DNA of 57,457 bases from Gallionella sp. UBA4121 (lineage in GTDB: Bacteria > Pseudomonadota > Gammaproteobacteria > Burkholderiales > Gallionellaceae), in assembly GCA_002381565.1 (NCBI GenBank), contig DFWZ01000048.1, forward strand, positions 13,051 through 70,507, in the 5' to 3' direction. The translations under genes were made by a program, and so were the position numbers. How positions within the stretch are numbered: the stretch's first letter is position 1; the number at the start of each line of letters is the position of its first letter. This document shows positions 1 through 7,433 of the stretch, piece after piece. The notes under the pieces were generated by a model. The model made no database searches. It had not been told where the DNA came from and saw nothing but the letters and a program-made list of their open reading frames with translations.

Positions 1-24
1 GTGCGAGGTGCGAGGTGCGAGGTT
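1..24. repeat. Heptanucleotide tandem repeat at the left edge
   Basis: Three exact head-to-tail copies of GTGCGAG open the window and run into GTTAAGAG. The contig starts inside this array, as expected if assembly stopped at a repeat. The rest of 1-157 holds no gene, only the hairpin described at 100-150. Confidence 0.8.
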
Positions 25-99
25 AAGAGAATGGCTGAAACGGGTGCAAGCAAAACGTGTTTCAGTACATCCATGAAACTGCTGCGTGAGGTGTGAAGT

Positions 100-150
100 C
101 GCCCACTATCGCCATTATTCAACGATCTGAATGCATGGCAATAGTGGGCG
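100..150. terminator. Long inverted repeat downstream of the DsrE-like gene
   Basis: Arms at 100-115 and 135-150 are 16 bases long and pair at 15 of 16 positions (C110 faces A140) around a 19-base loop. It starts 8 bases past the stop codon of the minus-strand DsrE-like gene. There is no T-run, so it is not a classical intrinsic terminator. It could protect the 3' end of the mRNA, or be a repeat element. Confidence 0.5.
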
Positions 151-157
151 TGTAGCG

Positions 158-697
158 CTAGTTGACTGTATCAATAACGAAATGTTTTTTGGCTTGCAAA
201 TAGGCCACTTCAGCAAATCCGGATGGAACAATATCTGCATCAGTGACGTGGTACAAGCTGTGGAAATCTATCCCTTGTTCGACCAGTGAATTATTGCATA
301 CCTTGAACTGAACACCCTGCTTCGCAAGGTCATCCAATTGCTTTTGAGTCTTCTCATCCGGATTTTTAAGCAATGTAAGACCCTTGGCGTATAGCACTAC
401 CGTAACCTCGAATTTTCCCTTCAGCGCATCTACAGCTTTCAAACCATTAGCAATATTGCGCAGCTTCATACCCTGGAGCCCCTTGTCATCCGAAGTAAGC
501 GGAACAACAACCTTCAAGGTTCCATACGACTCGTGTTTCATATTTGGTTTTACATAGTTGCTTTTAGCTTCTGCGGCGGGTGCGGCTACGACCGCTGCGG
601 CCGCAGGCATTGCATCTTCAGCAAAGGCCGCCGGGATGGCCACAAAACCCAATGAGGACGCGATTACTGTCAGTACCAATTTTTTACAGATTTGCAT
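158..697 (-). CDS. Secreted DsrE-family protein
   Basis: A 179-residue protein with a clear signal peptide (cleavage near AFA-ED, residue 26), an alanine-rich linker (29-45) and a DsrE/DsrF-like alpha/beta domain (about 58-177). One cysteine, C134 in the segment FKVCNNSL, sits where periplasmic DsrE-like proteins usually carry a conserved cysteine. DsrE relatives bind or transfer sulfane sulfur on cysteine; that role is inferred here. It is the last gene of the cytochrome / binding-protein set and follows the binding protein by about 100 bases. GGAGATCACC precedes the ATG. The neighbouring TsdA-type cytochrome supports a link to periplasmic sulfur chemistry, but the substrate is unknown. Confidence 0.82.
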   Translation of the reverse strand: MQICKKLVLTVIASSLGFVAIPAAFAEDAMPAAAAVVAAPAAEAKSNYVKPNMKHESYGTLKVVVPLTSDDKGLQGMKLRNIANGLKAVDALKGKFEVTVVLYAKGLTLLKNPDEKTQKQLDDLAKQGVQFKVCNNSLVEQGIDFHSLYHVTDADIVPSGFAEVAYLQAKKHFVIDTVN

Positions 698-739
698 GGT
701 GATCTCCTGGTTATAAAGTTTAGCGGGTGAAAAATGAGA

Positions 740-769
740 GCCAAAAACCAGATCCAGTTAATTTTTGGC
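740..769 (-). terminator. Hairpin between binding-protein gene and DsrE-like gene
   Basis: GCCAAAAA (740-747) and TTTTTGGC (762-769) form a perfect 8-bp stem with a 14-base loop. Read on the minus strand it is followed by TCTCATTTTT, so it could act as a leaky terminator or processing site that lowers expression of the distal DsrE-like gene. Confidence 0.4.
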
Positions 770-799
770 CAAAACTTTGATGTATGCTGGATCTTTTAC

Positions 800-1834
800 T
801 CAGTCAGTTGAATTGCTTTGCACGGCCTTGAATCCATAACGCTTGAAAATGGCAAGTCCTGCCGGTGAATTCAGGAAATCTATCCATTTTTTTGCTTCAA
901 CCGGATGAGGGGCGCCTTTAACCACCGCAGCGGCGTAGATGCCCGTGGCATTATATTCGTCAGGAATCACAACATGGCTGATAGGATTGCCTGCCTGCTC
1001 CTGAAAAATTGCCTCGGATTGCCAGGTGATCCCTGCATCGGCTTTACCCTGCATCAAGAAAAGCGGGGATTGACGATGATGGATTTGGGTGAGTATCGTT
1101 TCGCCGTTTTTAACCTTGGTTTCATACACGGCGCGCACCAGTTCAGGGCCACCCGCTTTGGCCAGACTATTTTTAATCTGACGTCCCACACCCTCGAAGG
1201 CGGGATTCGGCATGACCAGGCGTATGCCTGGCTTGCCCAGATCGTTCAGGCTGGTAATGTGCGCAGGATTACCCTTGGGCACCATGATGGTGAGCGTGTT
1301 GGTCGCATAGCTCACCGCAGGAGCCATCACATAGCCATCCTTGATCATGCTTTCCACTTTTTTAATCCCTGCAGCATACACGTCAGCATGCACGGTCCAG
1401 GTCATATTGCCTACCGTGATGGTGCCGCCCATCTCGATTTGCTTGGCGACAAGTCCCGGCGGGATCGTCTCATAATATATCCTGCCTTTCAACTCGGGGT
1501 ATTTTTGCTCAAACGCCGCGACTAACGGTGCCATCGCAAAGAAATAATTTCCGCCCACAAAAATCGATAAGCCTGGATCGATCGGATTGCCGTGAAAATC
1601 CGGCAGGTTATCGACTTCCGGAACGGTAAACTCAAGCCCTCTGGCCGTTACCGGGTTATTTTCACCGTGACTCCAGGGGGGATAAACCCCCAGTTCCTGA
1701 TCGGCGGCGGACGCGGGCGTGACGCCAGCTACAGCTTGCGCCAATACTCCTGCTGCCAGCACAGAAAGCGCAAATGCAGTGCATCTGCGAGAGTAGGCAC
1801 GTGCATCTTTGATGATTGAATCGAGTAAAAACAT
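800..1834 (-). CDS. Orphan periplasmic ModA-like substrate-binding protein
   Basis: A 344-residue protein with a long, basic N-terminal region and an export signal ending near ASA-AD (about residue 44). The mature part resembles type 2 extracellular solute-binding proteins of the molybdate/sulfate (ModA/SBP_bac_11) kind. Recognisable blocks are FVGGNYFFAMAPL near the start, a TNTLTIMVPKGNP hinge strand, then GKADAGITWQSEA and VEAKKWIDFLNSPAG near the C-terminus. These are the standard order for an oxyanion-binding lobe pair. No permease or ATPase gene is adjacent, so it is unlikely to work as an ordinary ABC importer from this locus. AGGAG lies at good spacing before the ATG. It sits 74 bases after the pentahaem cytochrome and is probably co-transcribed with it. 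The ligand is unknown. Confidence 0.8.
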   Translation of the reverse strand: MFLLDSIIKDARAYSRRCTAFALSVLAAGVLAQAVAGVTPASAADQELGVYPPWSHGENNPVTARGLEFTVPEVDNLPDFHGNPIDPGLSIFVGGNYFFAMAPLVAAFEQKYPELKGRIYYETIPPGLVAKQIEMGGTITVGNMTWTVHADVYAAGIKKVESMIKDGYVMAPAVSYATNTLTIMVPKGNPAHITSLNDLGKPGIRLVMPNPAFEGVGRQIKNSLAKAGGPELVRAVYETKVKNGETILTQIHHRQSPLFLMQGKADAGITWQSEAIFQEQAGNPISHVVIPDEYNATGIYAAAVVKGAPHPVEAKKWIDFLNSPAGLAIFKRYGFKAVQSNSTD

Positions 1835-1908
1835 AAACAGTCTCCTATAGTGATTGATGCTTAATTACAGCCTCTGCACCAGACAATCCGCAGCATTTGT
1901 GCATGTTT

Positions 1909-3939
1909 TTAATAGCGCGAATCATCGGGTTTGCCGCCATTGGGCCAGTCTTTAACCTTATCGGGGAAATCAGGGCGCGGCATGTGGGTGAAATACGCCG
2001 CAACGTCAACTGCCTGCTGGTCGGTCAGGCCACCCTGCCCCAGGGGGAAGCTCATGGTATTCGACATCGGCATATTGCTCTTGACGAAGGCGGCAGCAGT
2101 ATACGTTTTCGCAATCCCGGCACCGATATTGAAAGACTGGTTACCCCATAGCGGCGGGAACACAAAACTGCCGTCCGCCCGCTTGATCCCCTCGCCGTTG
2201 TCGCCGTGACAGACGGCACACTGATCCTTATAAACCTGTTTGCCGTTGTTCACATCAGGAATGACGCTATGACTTATTTTACCTATTCCTCGACCGGGGA
2301 TCGGCTGACCTGGTTTGACATCGCTCTTCATATTGTCCATGTAAGCCACCATGGCCAGCATTTCTCTGGAATTTTTCTCCAGCACCTTGCCGTTCATGGA
2401 GCGCCGCATGCAGCCATTGACCCTGTCCTTGAAATCAATGATTTTGCCGGCACGCGGCGCATAGGATGGAAACAAGGCCGAAAGCCCGACATACGGCGAG
2501 GCATGAGCCACTGTGCCGCCGACAAGATGACAGCTATTGCAGGTCAGACTGTCACCGACGTGATCGGGCAGCATCGCTTTCGTTTCAGCCATCAGTCGCA
2601 TGCCGTAAATCAGCTGGTCGGCATTCGGACGGGTCAGCATCGCGGCAAAACGCGGCACCACGAACTTCGAAGGCTCGTTCGGCTTCAGAGCGATGTCTTC
2701 GCGCACTTTCTTGATTTCCTTGGCGGTCACAGGATCGCCCTGGTTGCCCCATTTAGTGCGCACGAAGCTCACGATTTCGGCCAGTTCCTGATCAGACAGG
2801 CCGCTGTAATTGGGCATACCGAACGCGCGCTTGGCCAGCTTGGTTTCGACCGATTTCCAGCCGCTCAATACCACATGGATCACCGAGGTCGGATCCTTTG
2901 ACTGCACCGACGAATTGTCAGCCAACGGAGGGAAAAACTTATCCATTCCGCGACCGTCGACCTGATGACAGGTGGCGCAGAACTGCACATAACCCAGACC
3001 GCCACGCGTTTTATAAAGATCGTTGTCCTGAACCTTCACTACTGTTTTTGGCTTGATTGCACTGGTTTCTGCATTGGGCGGCAATGTGCTCAAATACTCA
3101 CCCATGGCAGATAAGTCGCTATCGCTGAAATTCTGTGTGCTGAAATGCACCACCTCAGTCATTGTGCCGTAAGCTGTCGCATGGCTGTTATAACCTGCCT
3201 TCAGGAATTTGGCGATATCGGGTGCAGTCCACTGGTTGCGCAGACTGACCGCATGCCAGGCTTCGATGGTAGACCCGGTGAGAAAGTCCTTGCCATTGCC
3301 GCCCTCATCCGTCATGGTCTTTTCCTGGAAGGCTAATCCACGCGGTGTATGGCAGGAACCACAGTGACCCAGGCCCTGAACGATATACGCGCCACGATTC
3401 CAGTTAGGCGATTTGGAAGCATTGGCCTTGAAAGGCGTATCGTCAAGAAATACCATGTTCCAGAATTTCAGCCCGAAACGCATGCTGAAAGGCCATTGCA
3501 TGTGGTTTTTCTTGTTTGGCTGGCTGACCGGCTCAACGCCATGCATCAGATAGGCATAAAGCGCATGCATGTCGTTTGCTGAGGTCTTGGCAAACGAAGG
3601 GTAGGGCATCGCCGGATAAAGATTATGGCCGTCCGCAGCAACGCCTTTACGCATGGCACGGTCAAATTGCTCAAAGGAGTAGCTGCCGATTCCGTTTTTG
3701 ACATCGGGGGTGATATTGGTGGAATAAACGACGCCAAAAGGCGTATTCAAACCTAATCCTCCCGCCATGGACTTGCCATCCTTTGCCGTATGGCAGGCGA
3801 TGCAATCGCCCAGGTGAGCCAAGTACTCTCCGAGCCTGACCTGGCCATCCGGTCCCGCATTCACCGGAGCAGAAAATGCCGGATTGATCAAAATGGCAGA
3901 CAACAGCATGCCCAGATAAAGCTTGAATCCACGTGCCAT
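1909..3939 (-). CDS. Pentahaem cytochrome c: trihaem AdhB-like module fused to TsdA-like thiosulfate dehydrogenase
   Basis: A 676-residue secreted protein (signal peptide to about residue 23) with five CXXCH haem sites, at C46, C193, C321, C467 and C574. Residues 30-420, with the first three, resemble the trihaem cytochrome subunit of alcohol/gluconate dehydrogenases, with candidate methionine ligands M111, M260 and M375. Residues 430-650 resemble TsdA, the dihaem thiosulfate dehydrogenase/tetrathionate reductase. The block RVNGCMRRSMNG puts C510 exactly 43 residues after C467, the same offset as between haem cysteine C53 and axial cysteine C96 reported for Allochromatium vinosum TsdA. K620, M623 or M625 could ligate the last haem. 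A role in thiosulfate/tetrathionate turnover with built-in electron export is inferred. GGAGAAATAA precedes the ATG. It is first gene of the cytochrome / binding-protein / DsrE set. Confidence 0.85.
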   Translation of the reverse strand: MARGFKLYLGMLLSAILINPAFSAPVNAGPDGQVRLGEYLAHLGDCIACHTAKDGKSMAGGLGLNTPFGVVYSTNITPDVKNGIGSYSFEQFDRAMRKGVAADGHNLYPAMPYPSFAKTSANDMHALYAYLMHGVEPVSQPNKKNHMQWPFSMRFGLKFWNMVFLDDTPFKANASKSPNWNRGAYIVQGLGHCGSCHTPRGLAFQEKTMTDEGGNGKDFLTGSTIEAWHAVSLRNQWTAPDIAKFLKAGYNSHATAYGTMTEVVHFSTQNFSDSDLSAMGEYLSTLPPNAETSAIKPKTVVKVQDNDLYKTRGGLGYVQFCATCHQVDGRGMDKFFPPLADNSSVQSKDPTSVIHVVLSGWKSVETKLAKRAFGMPNYSGLSDQELAEIVSFVRTKWGNQGDPVTAKEIKKVREDIALKPNEPSKFVVPRFAAMLTRPNADQLIYGMRLMAETKAMLPDHVGDSLTCNSCHLVGGTVAHASPYVGLSALFPSYAPRAGKIIDFKDRVNGCMRRSMNGKVLEKNSREMLAMVAYMDNMKSDVKPGQPIPGRGIGKISHSVIPDVNNGKQVYKDQCAVCHGDNGEGIKRADGSFVFPPLWGNQSFNIGAGIAKTYTAAAFVKSNMPMSNTMSFPLGQGGLTDQQAVDVAAYFTHMPRPDFPDKVKDWPNGGKPDDSRY

Positions 3940-4021
3940 TTATTTCTCCATTTTCGAAATGAATGCGGTACGATTTGCAGGGTAATTTCAGGTTGAAATC
4001 GCAGCTTTGCAGGTTAATCTT

Positions 4022-4027
4022 ATTATA
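4022..4027 (-). promoter_or_regulatory. Candidate -10 element for the cytochrome operon
   Basis: On the minus strand a perfect TATAAT lies in a very AT-rich stretch about 80 bases upstream of the cytochrome start. A convincing -35 at 16-18 bases is not visible (TTTATC is the best). The gap 3940-4125 holds no other recognisable feature. Confidence 0.35.
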
Positions 4028-4125
4028 ATTTTCTTATTCTAATCGATAAATTGACGGCAATACAATGCACCACTTACAAACATCCCCCCTGTCTGGCAGA
4101 TAGAACAATCGGAACAGCCTTGAAT

Positions 4126-4974
4126 CTACGCCTCGTCAAACAGGACATCCCCTGCCGCAATTTCCTGTCCCATTTGCATCCCCTTGAAATCGAAAAGATT
4201 CCCGTCCAGCAGATGCGATGGGGCGACATTCTGCATCGCGGTAAAAATGGTTTGACTGCGTCCCGGATATTGCTGCTCCCAATTGTTCAGCATTTCCTTG
4301 ATGTTCTGACGTTGCAAATTCTCCTGGGAACCGCATAAATTGCACGGAATGATCGGAAATTCCATGCCGCGCGCATAACGCGCGATATCTTTTTCCACGC
4401 AGTACGCCAGCGGACGAATCACGATATGATCGCCTTTATCGGTCACCAGCTTGGGTGGCATGGCCTTGAGTTTTCCGGCAAAAAACAGGTTAAGGAACAG
4501 CGTCTCGATCATGTCGTCACGATGGTGCCCCAGCGCAATCTTGTTTGCGCCCAGTTCGCCCGCCACACGATAGATGATGCCGCGCCGCAACCTTGAACAC
4601 AGCGAACAGGTGGTTTTCCCCTCGGGTATTTTTTCCTTGACGATGGAATAGGTGTCCTGCGTCTCAATATGATATTCGACACCGAGCGCTTTGAGATAAT
4701 TTGGCAATATGTCGGCCGGGAAACCCGGCTGCTTCTGATCCAGATTCATCGCAATGATGCGAAAATCGATCGGCGCGCGTTTGCGCAGGGTGAGCAGAAT
4801 GTCCAGCAAGGTGTAGGAATCTTTGCCGCCTGAGAGGCACACCATCACCGAATCCCCATCCTCGATCATGTTGAAGTCAAAGATGGCCTTGCCGACCTGA
4901 TGTTCCAGCCGCCCCTTGAGCTTGTTGAAATTGCCTGAATGGTCGAAATGGACTGGTTGTACGATTGCGTTCAT
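4126..4974 (-). CDS. ttcA: tRNA 2-thiocytidine(32) synthetase TtcA
   Basis: A 282-residue PP-loop ATPase that thiolates cytidine 32 of certain tRNAs. SGGKDS (48-53) is the PP-loop. Two cysteine pairs, C123/C126 and C211/C214, match the TtcA CXXC motifs that hold the Fe-S cluster and active cysteine. GHHRDDMIETLFLNL (about 149-163) is the family signature. Its length is about 30 residues below E. coli TtcA, as usual in betaproteobacteria. It lies 12 bases after the pteridine reductase gene and is probably co-transcribed with it. It shares no operon with the cytochrome locus downstream, from which it is separated by a 186-base gap. Confidence 0.96.
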   Translation of the reverse strand: MNAIVQPVHFDHSGNFNKLKGRLEHQVGKAIFDFNMIEDGDSVMVCLSGGKDSYTLLDILLTLRKRAPIDFRIIAMNLDQKQPGFPADILPNYLKALGVEYHIETQDTYSIVKEKIPEGKTTCSLCSRLRRGIIYRVAGELGANKIALGHHRDDMIETLFLNLFFAGKLKAMPPKLVTDKGDHIVIRPLAYCVEKDIARYARGMEFPIIPCNLCGSQENLQRQNIKEMLNNWEQQYPGRSQTIFTAMQNVAPSHLLDGNLFDFKGMQMGQEIAAGDVLFDEA

Positions 4975-4986
4975 AAAATTTCCAGA

Positions 4987-5739
4987 TTAAATATTGATGC
5001 TTCTGCCGCCATCAACCGCAATGACCTGTCCGGTAATGTACGGGGCATCCTGCACCAGGAAGGCGACCGTCCTGGCAATGTCATCCGGTTCGCCTTCCCG
5101 CTTGAGCAGGGTATGTGCGACAATTTTTCGGCGCTGTTCATCATCTTCCCAGTCGCCGCCCTCAGGCCAGAGTATCACGCCCGGCGCTACCGCATTCACG
5201 CGTACATTTGGCGCCATTTCCTGCGCCAGAGCCCGCGTCAGGGCGACAAGACCTGCTTTAGCCACGCTATACAGCAGATGCCCGTGCATCGGGCGTTCCG
5301 CATGTATATCCACGATATTGACGATACAGCCGTGCCGGCGGCGCAACTCATCTGCCGCCGCTTGCGCCAGGAACAGCGGCGCGCGCAGGTTGGTACCGAG
5401 CAAATCATGCCATTGCGCATCGTTCACGCCTGCCAGCGGAGTCGGATAAAAACTGGACGCATTGTTAATCAGCCCATCCAGTCGACCGAACCGCGCCATC
5501 ACTTGCCCGACCAGCATTGGCAAGGCTGTCAAATCGAGCAGATCGGCTGAAAAGACGGTAACACTGTCCGGACGCTGCGCATTCAACTCATCCTGCAGAG
5601 CCAGCGCCTCTTCTGCCGAACTGCGATAATGCAGCGCAATGCTGGCCCCTGCCGCATGCAGACGACGACAAATTGCCGCGCCCACTCGCCGACCTCCTCC
5701 TGTCACCAACATAACTTTGCCTTGCACCGCACCCTCCAT
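4987..5739 (-). CDS. Pteridine reductase-type short-chain dehydrogenase
   Basis: A 250-residue SDR protein. TGGGRRVG (13-20) is the NADPH loop with the arginine-rich form typical of pteridine reductases, NNAS lies at 92-95, and the catalytic pair is Y157/K161. The usual catalytic serine position is occupied by D144 (NIVDIHAERP), as in PTR1/FolM-type enzymes that reduce dihydropteridines or dihydrofolate. It probably supplies tetrahydrofolate or tetrahydromonapterin; the exact substrate cannot be told from sequence. It is transcribed divergently from midA with a 33-base gap and leads the ttcA operon. Confidence 0.85.
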   Translation of the reverse strand: MEGAVQGKVMLVTGGGRRVGAAICRRLHAAGASIALHYRSSAEEALALQDELNAQRPDSVTVFSADLLDLTALPMLVGQVMARFGRLDGLINNASSFYPTPLAGVNDAQWHDLLGTNLRAPLFLAQAAADELRRRHGCIVNIVDIHAERPMHGHLLYSVAKAGLVALTRALAQEMAPNVRVNAVAPGVILWPEGGDWEDDEQRRKIVAHTLLKREGEPDDIARTVAFLVQDAPYITGQVIAVDGGRSINI

Positions 5740-5772
5740 TAAACTTAAGCATCTTGTGAATTATACCTGACC

Positions 5773-6939
5773 ATGTCTAAGACACCCGCCACCTCACTCC
5801 CGACGCCCAGCCCCGAAGCCACCCGACACAGTACAAATCTGATGGATGCGATCCGGCGCGACATTTCAGCAAACAGCGGCTGGATTTCCTTCGCCCGCTA
5901 TATGGAACTGGCCTTGTATGCACCGGGACTGGGCTATTACACGGCAGGCTCACACAAATTCGGCGAAGCCGGTGACTTCATCACTGCACCGGAACTCTCC
6001 CCGTTATTCGGACGCACGCTGGCAAGGCAGGTGTCCGAGATCATGGCCGGCAGTTCGCCTCACATTCTGGAACTGGGTGCGGGCAGCGGCAAGCTTGCAG
6101 CCGATATGCTCGAAGAACTCGATACGCTGGCCGCACTGCCAGACAGTTACAGCATCCTTGAGGTGAGTGCAGACCTGCGCGCACGCCAGCAGACTCTGCT
6201 GCAACAACGTTTGCCGCATTTATTAAATCGCGTGCGCTGGCTGGACGCGTTGCCGGCAAACTTCAGCGGCGCTATCGTTGCCAATGAAGTGCTGGACGCG
6301 TTGCCGGTTCATCGGGTTCACTGGCAAGAGGGCAAGCCGGGTGAACTCGGAGTCGCGCTGAGCGAGTCCGGCTTCATCTGGCAGGAACGGGCTATTGCCG
6401 ACCCCGCCTTGCTGCAGGCAGGCCTGCAAATCAGCGTGCCGGACGATTATGTCAGCGAAATCTGTCTTGCCGCACGCGGCCTGATCAACAGCCTGGCCGG
6501 CAGATTAACTCAAGGCGCGATGATCTTCATCGACTACGGCTTCGGGGCATGCGAATTTTACCACCCGCAGCGCGCCACCGGCACGCTGATGTGTCACTAC
6601 CGCCACCGTGCCCATGATGATCCATTCTACCTGCCCGGCCTGCAGGACATCACTGCCCACGTCAATTTCACCGACATCGCAGAATGCGGCATAGATGCCG
6701 GACTCGAGCTGCTGGGCTACACCAATCAGGCGTTTTTTCTGATCAACAACGGCATTACCGAACTGCTGGAAGACACCCCAGCCGAAAACCTGAAAGCCTA
6801 TCTGCCGCTGTCAGCGCAATTGCAGAAACTGACCAGCCCGGCGGAAATGGGTGAACTGTTCAAAGTCATCGCATTGGGAAAAAACCTGGCGGATCCGTTA
6901 TCCGGATTCGCCCGCGGTGATTTGTCGCGCCTGCTTTAA
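5773..6939 (+). CDS. SAM-dependent methyltransferase of the MidA/NDUFAF7 family
   Basis: A 388-residue protein with the class I SAM-binding loop LELGAGSGK (about 99-107) and family blocks SGWISFARYMELALYAPGLGYY (about 35-56, split here by description only), FGEAGDFITAPE and IVANEVLDALPVHR. In eukaryotes the homologue methylates an arginine of the NDUFS2 subunit of complex I; the bacterial substrate is not established. It starts at the ATG 33 bases from the divergent pteridine reductase gene. Its stop codon overlaps that of the convergent EF-hand gene within a shared TTAA. Confidence 0.88.
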   Translation: MSKTPATSLPTPSPEATRHSTNLMDAIRRDISANSGWISFARYMELALYAPGLGYYTAGSHKFGEAGDFITAPELSPLFGRTLARQVSEIMAGSSPHILELGAGSGKLAADMLEELDTLAALPDSYSILEVSADLRARQQTLLQQRLPHLLNRVRWLDALPANFSGAIVANEVLDALPVHRVHWQEGKPGELGVALSESGFIWQERAIADPALLQAGLQISVPDDYVSEICLAARGLINSLAGRLTQGAMIFIDYGFGACEFYHPQRATGTLMCHYRHRAHDDPFYLPGLQDITAHVNFTDIAECGIDAGLELLGYTNQAFFLINNGITELLEDTPAENLKAYLPLSAQLQKLTSPAEMGELFKVIALGKNLADPLSGFARGDLSRLL

Positions 6940-7433
6940 GGGGCAGGCGTAGCTGACGCGGCAGCATTGCGCGCTGATCCCTTGCTGGCCTTGGCGCGCA
7001 CATAGTCGGCTATTTCCTTGAGGACCAATTCCCCGTCACGATTGCTGTCTATCTCATCGAAGTGCGCGCTGATATTCGGCAGGGCCTTCGCCTCGTCGCG
7101 GGATAATTTTCCGTTTTTGTCCTTGTCAGCCTTCGCCAGATTTTCGCTGAACTCGCGCTGCCTTTTCGCTGCGGCCACAATAGCGTTCTTGAATTCTTTA
7201 CCGGACAATGCGCCATTGTGATTGGCATCAATCTGATCAAAACTGGCGGCCAGGGCGGGTGCGTTCTGCTCAATTTCCGCCCTGGAAAGGCTGCCTGACT
7301 TGTCCGTATCCAACGCGTGGAATGCCTGATCAATCCTGGCATCCCGCTCTTGTTTGCTGATGACGCCCTGATCTGCTGCCATTGCCATACACGGCACTGC
7401 AACAAACATAACACCCCATATCCATTTACTCAT
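6936..7433 (-). CDS. Secreted four-EF-hand calcium-binding protein
   Basis: A 165-residue protein with a signal peptide (about 1-20) and four EF-hand loops at D42-E53, D69-E80, D103-E114 and D129-E140. Each has the D-x-D/N-x-N/S-G pattern and the glutamate at position 12, so all four look able to bind calcium. The C-terminus is alanine-rich and low in complexity. Its start codon overlaps the cca stop (TAATG), making it the last gene of slt-cca-EF-hand. A calcium sensor or buffer in the periplasm is plausible; no partner is evident. Confidence 0.88.
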   Translation of the reverse strand: MSKWIWGVMFVAVPCMAMAADQGVISKQERDARIDQAFHALDTDKSGSLSRAEIEQNAPALAASFDQIDANHNGALSGKEFKNAIVAAAKRQREFSENLAKADKDKNGKLSRDEAKALPNISAHFDEIDSNRDGELVLKEIADYVRAKASKGSARNAAASATPAP

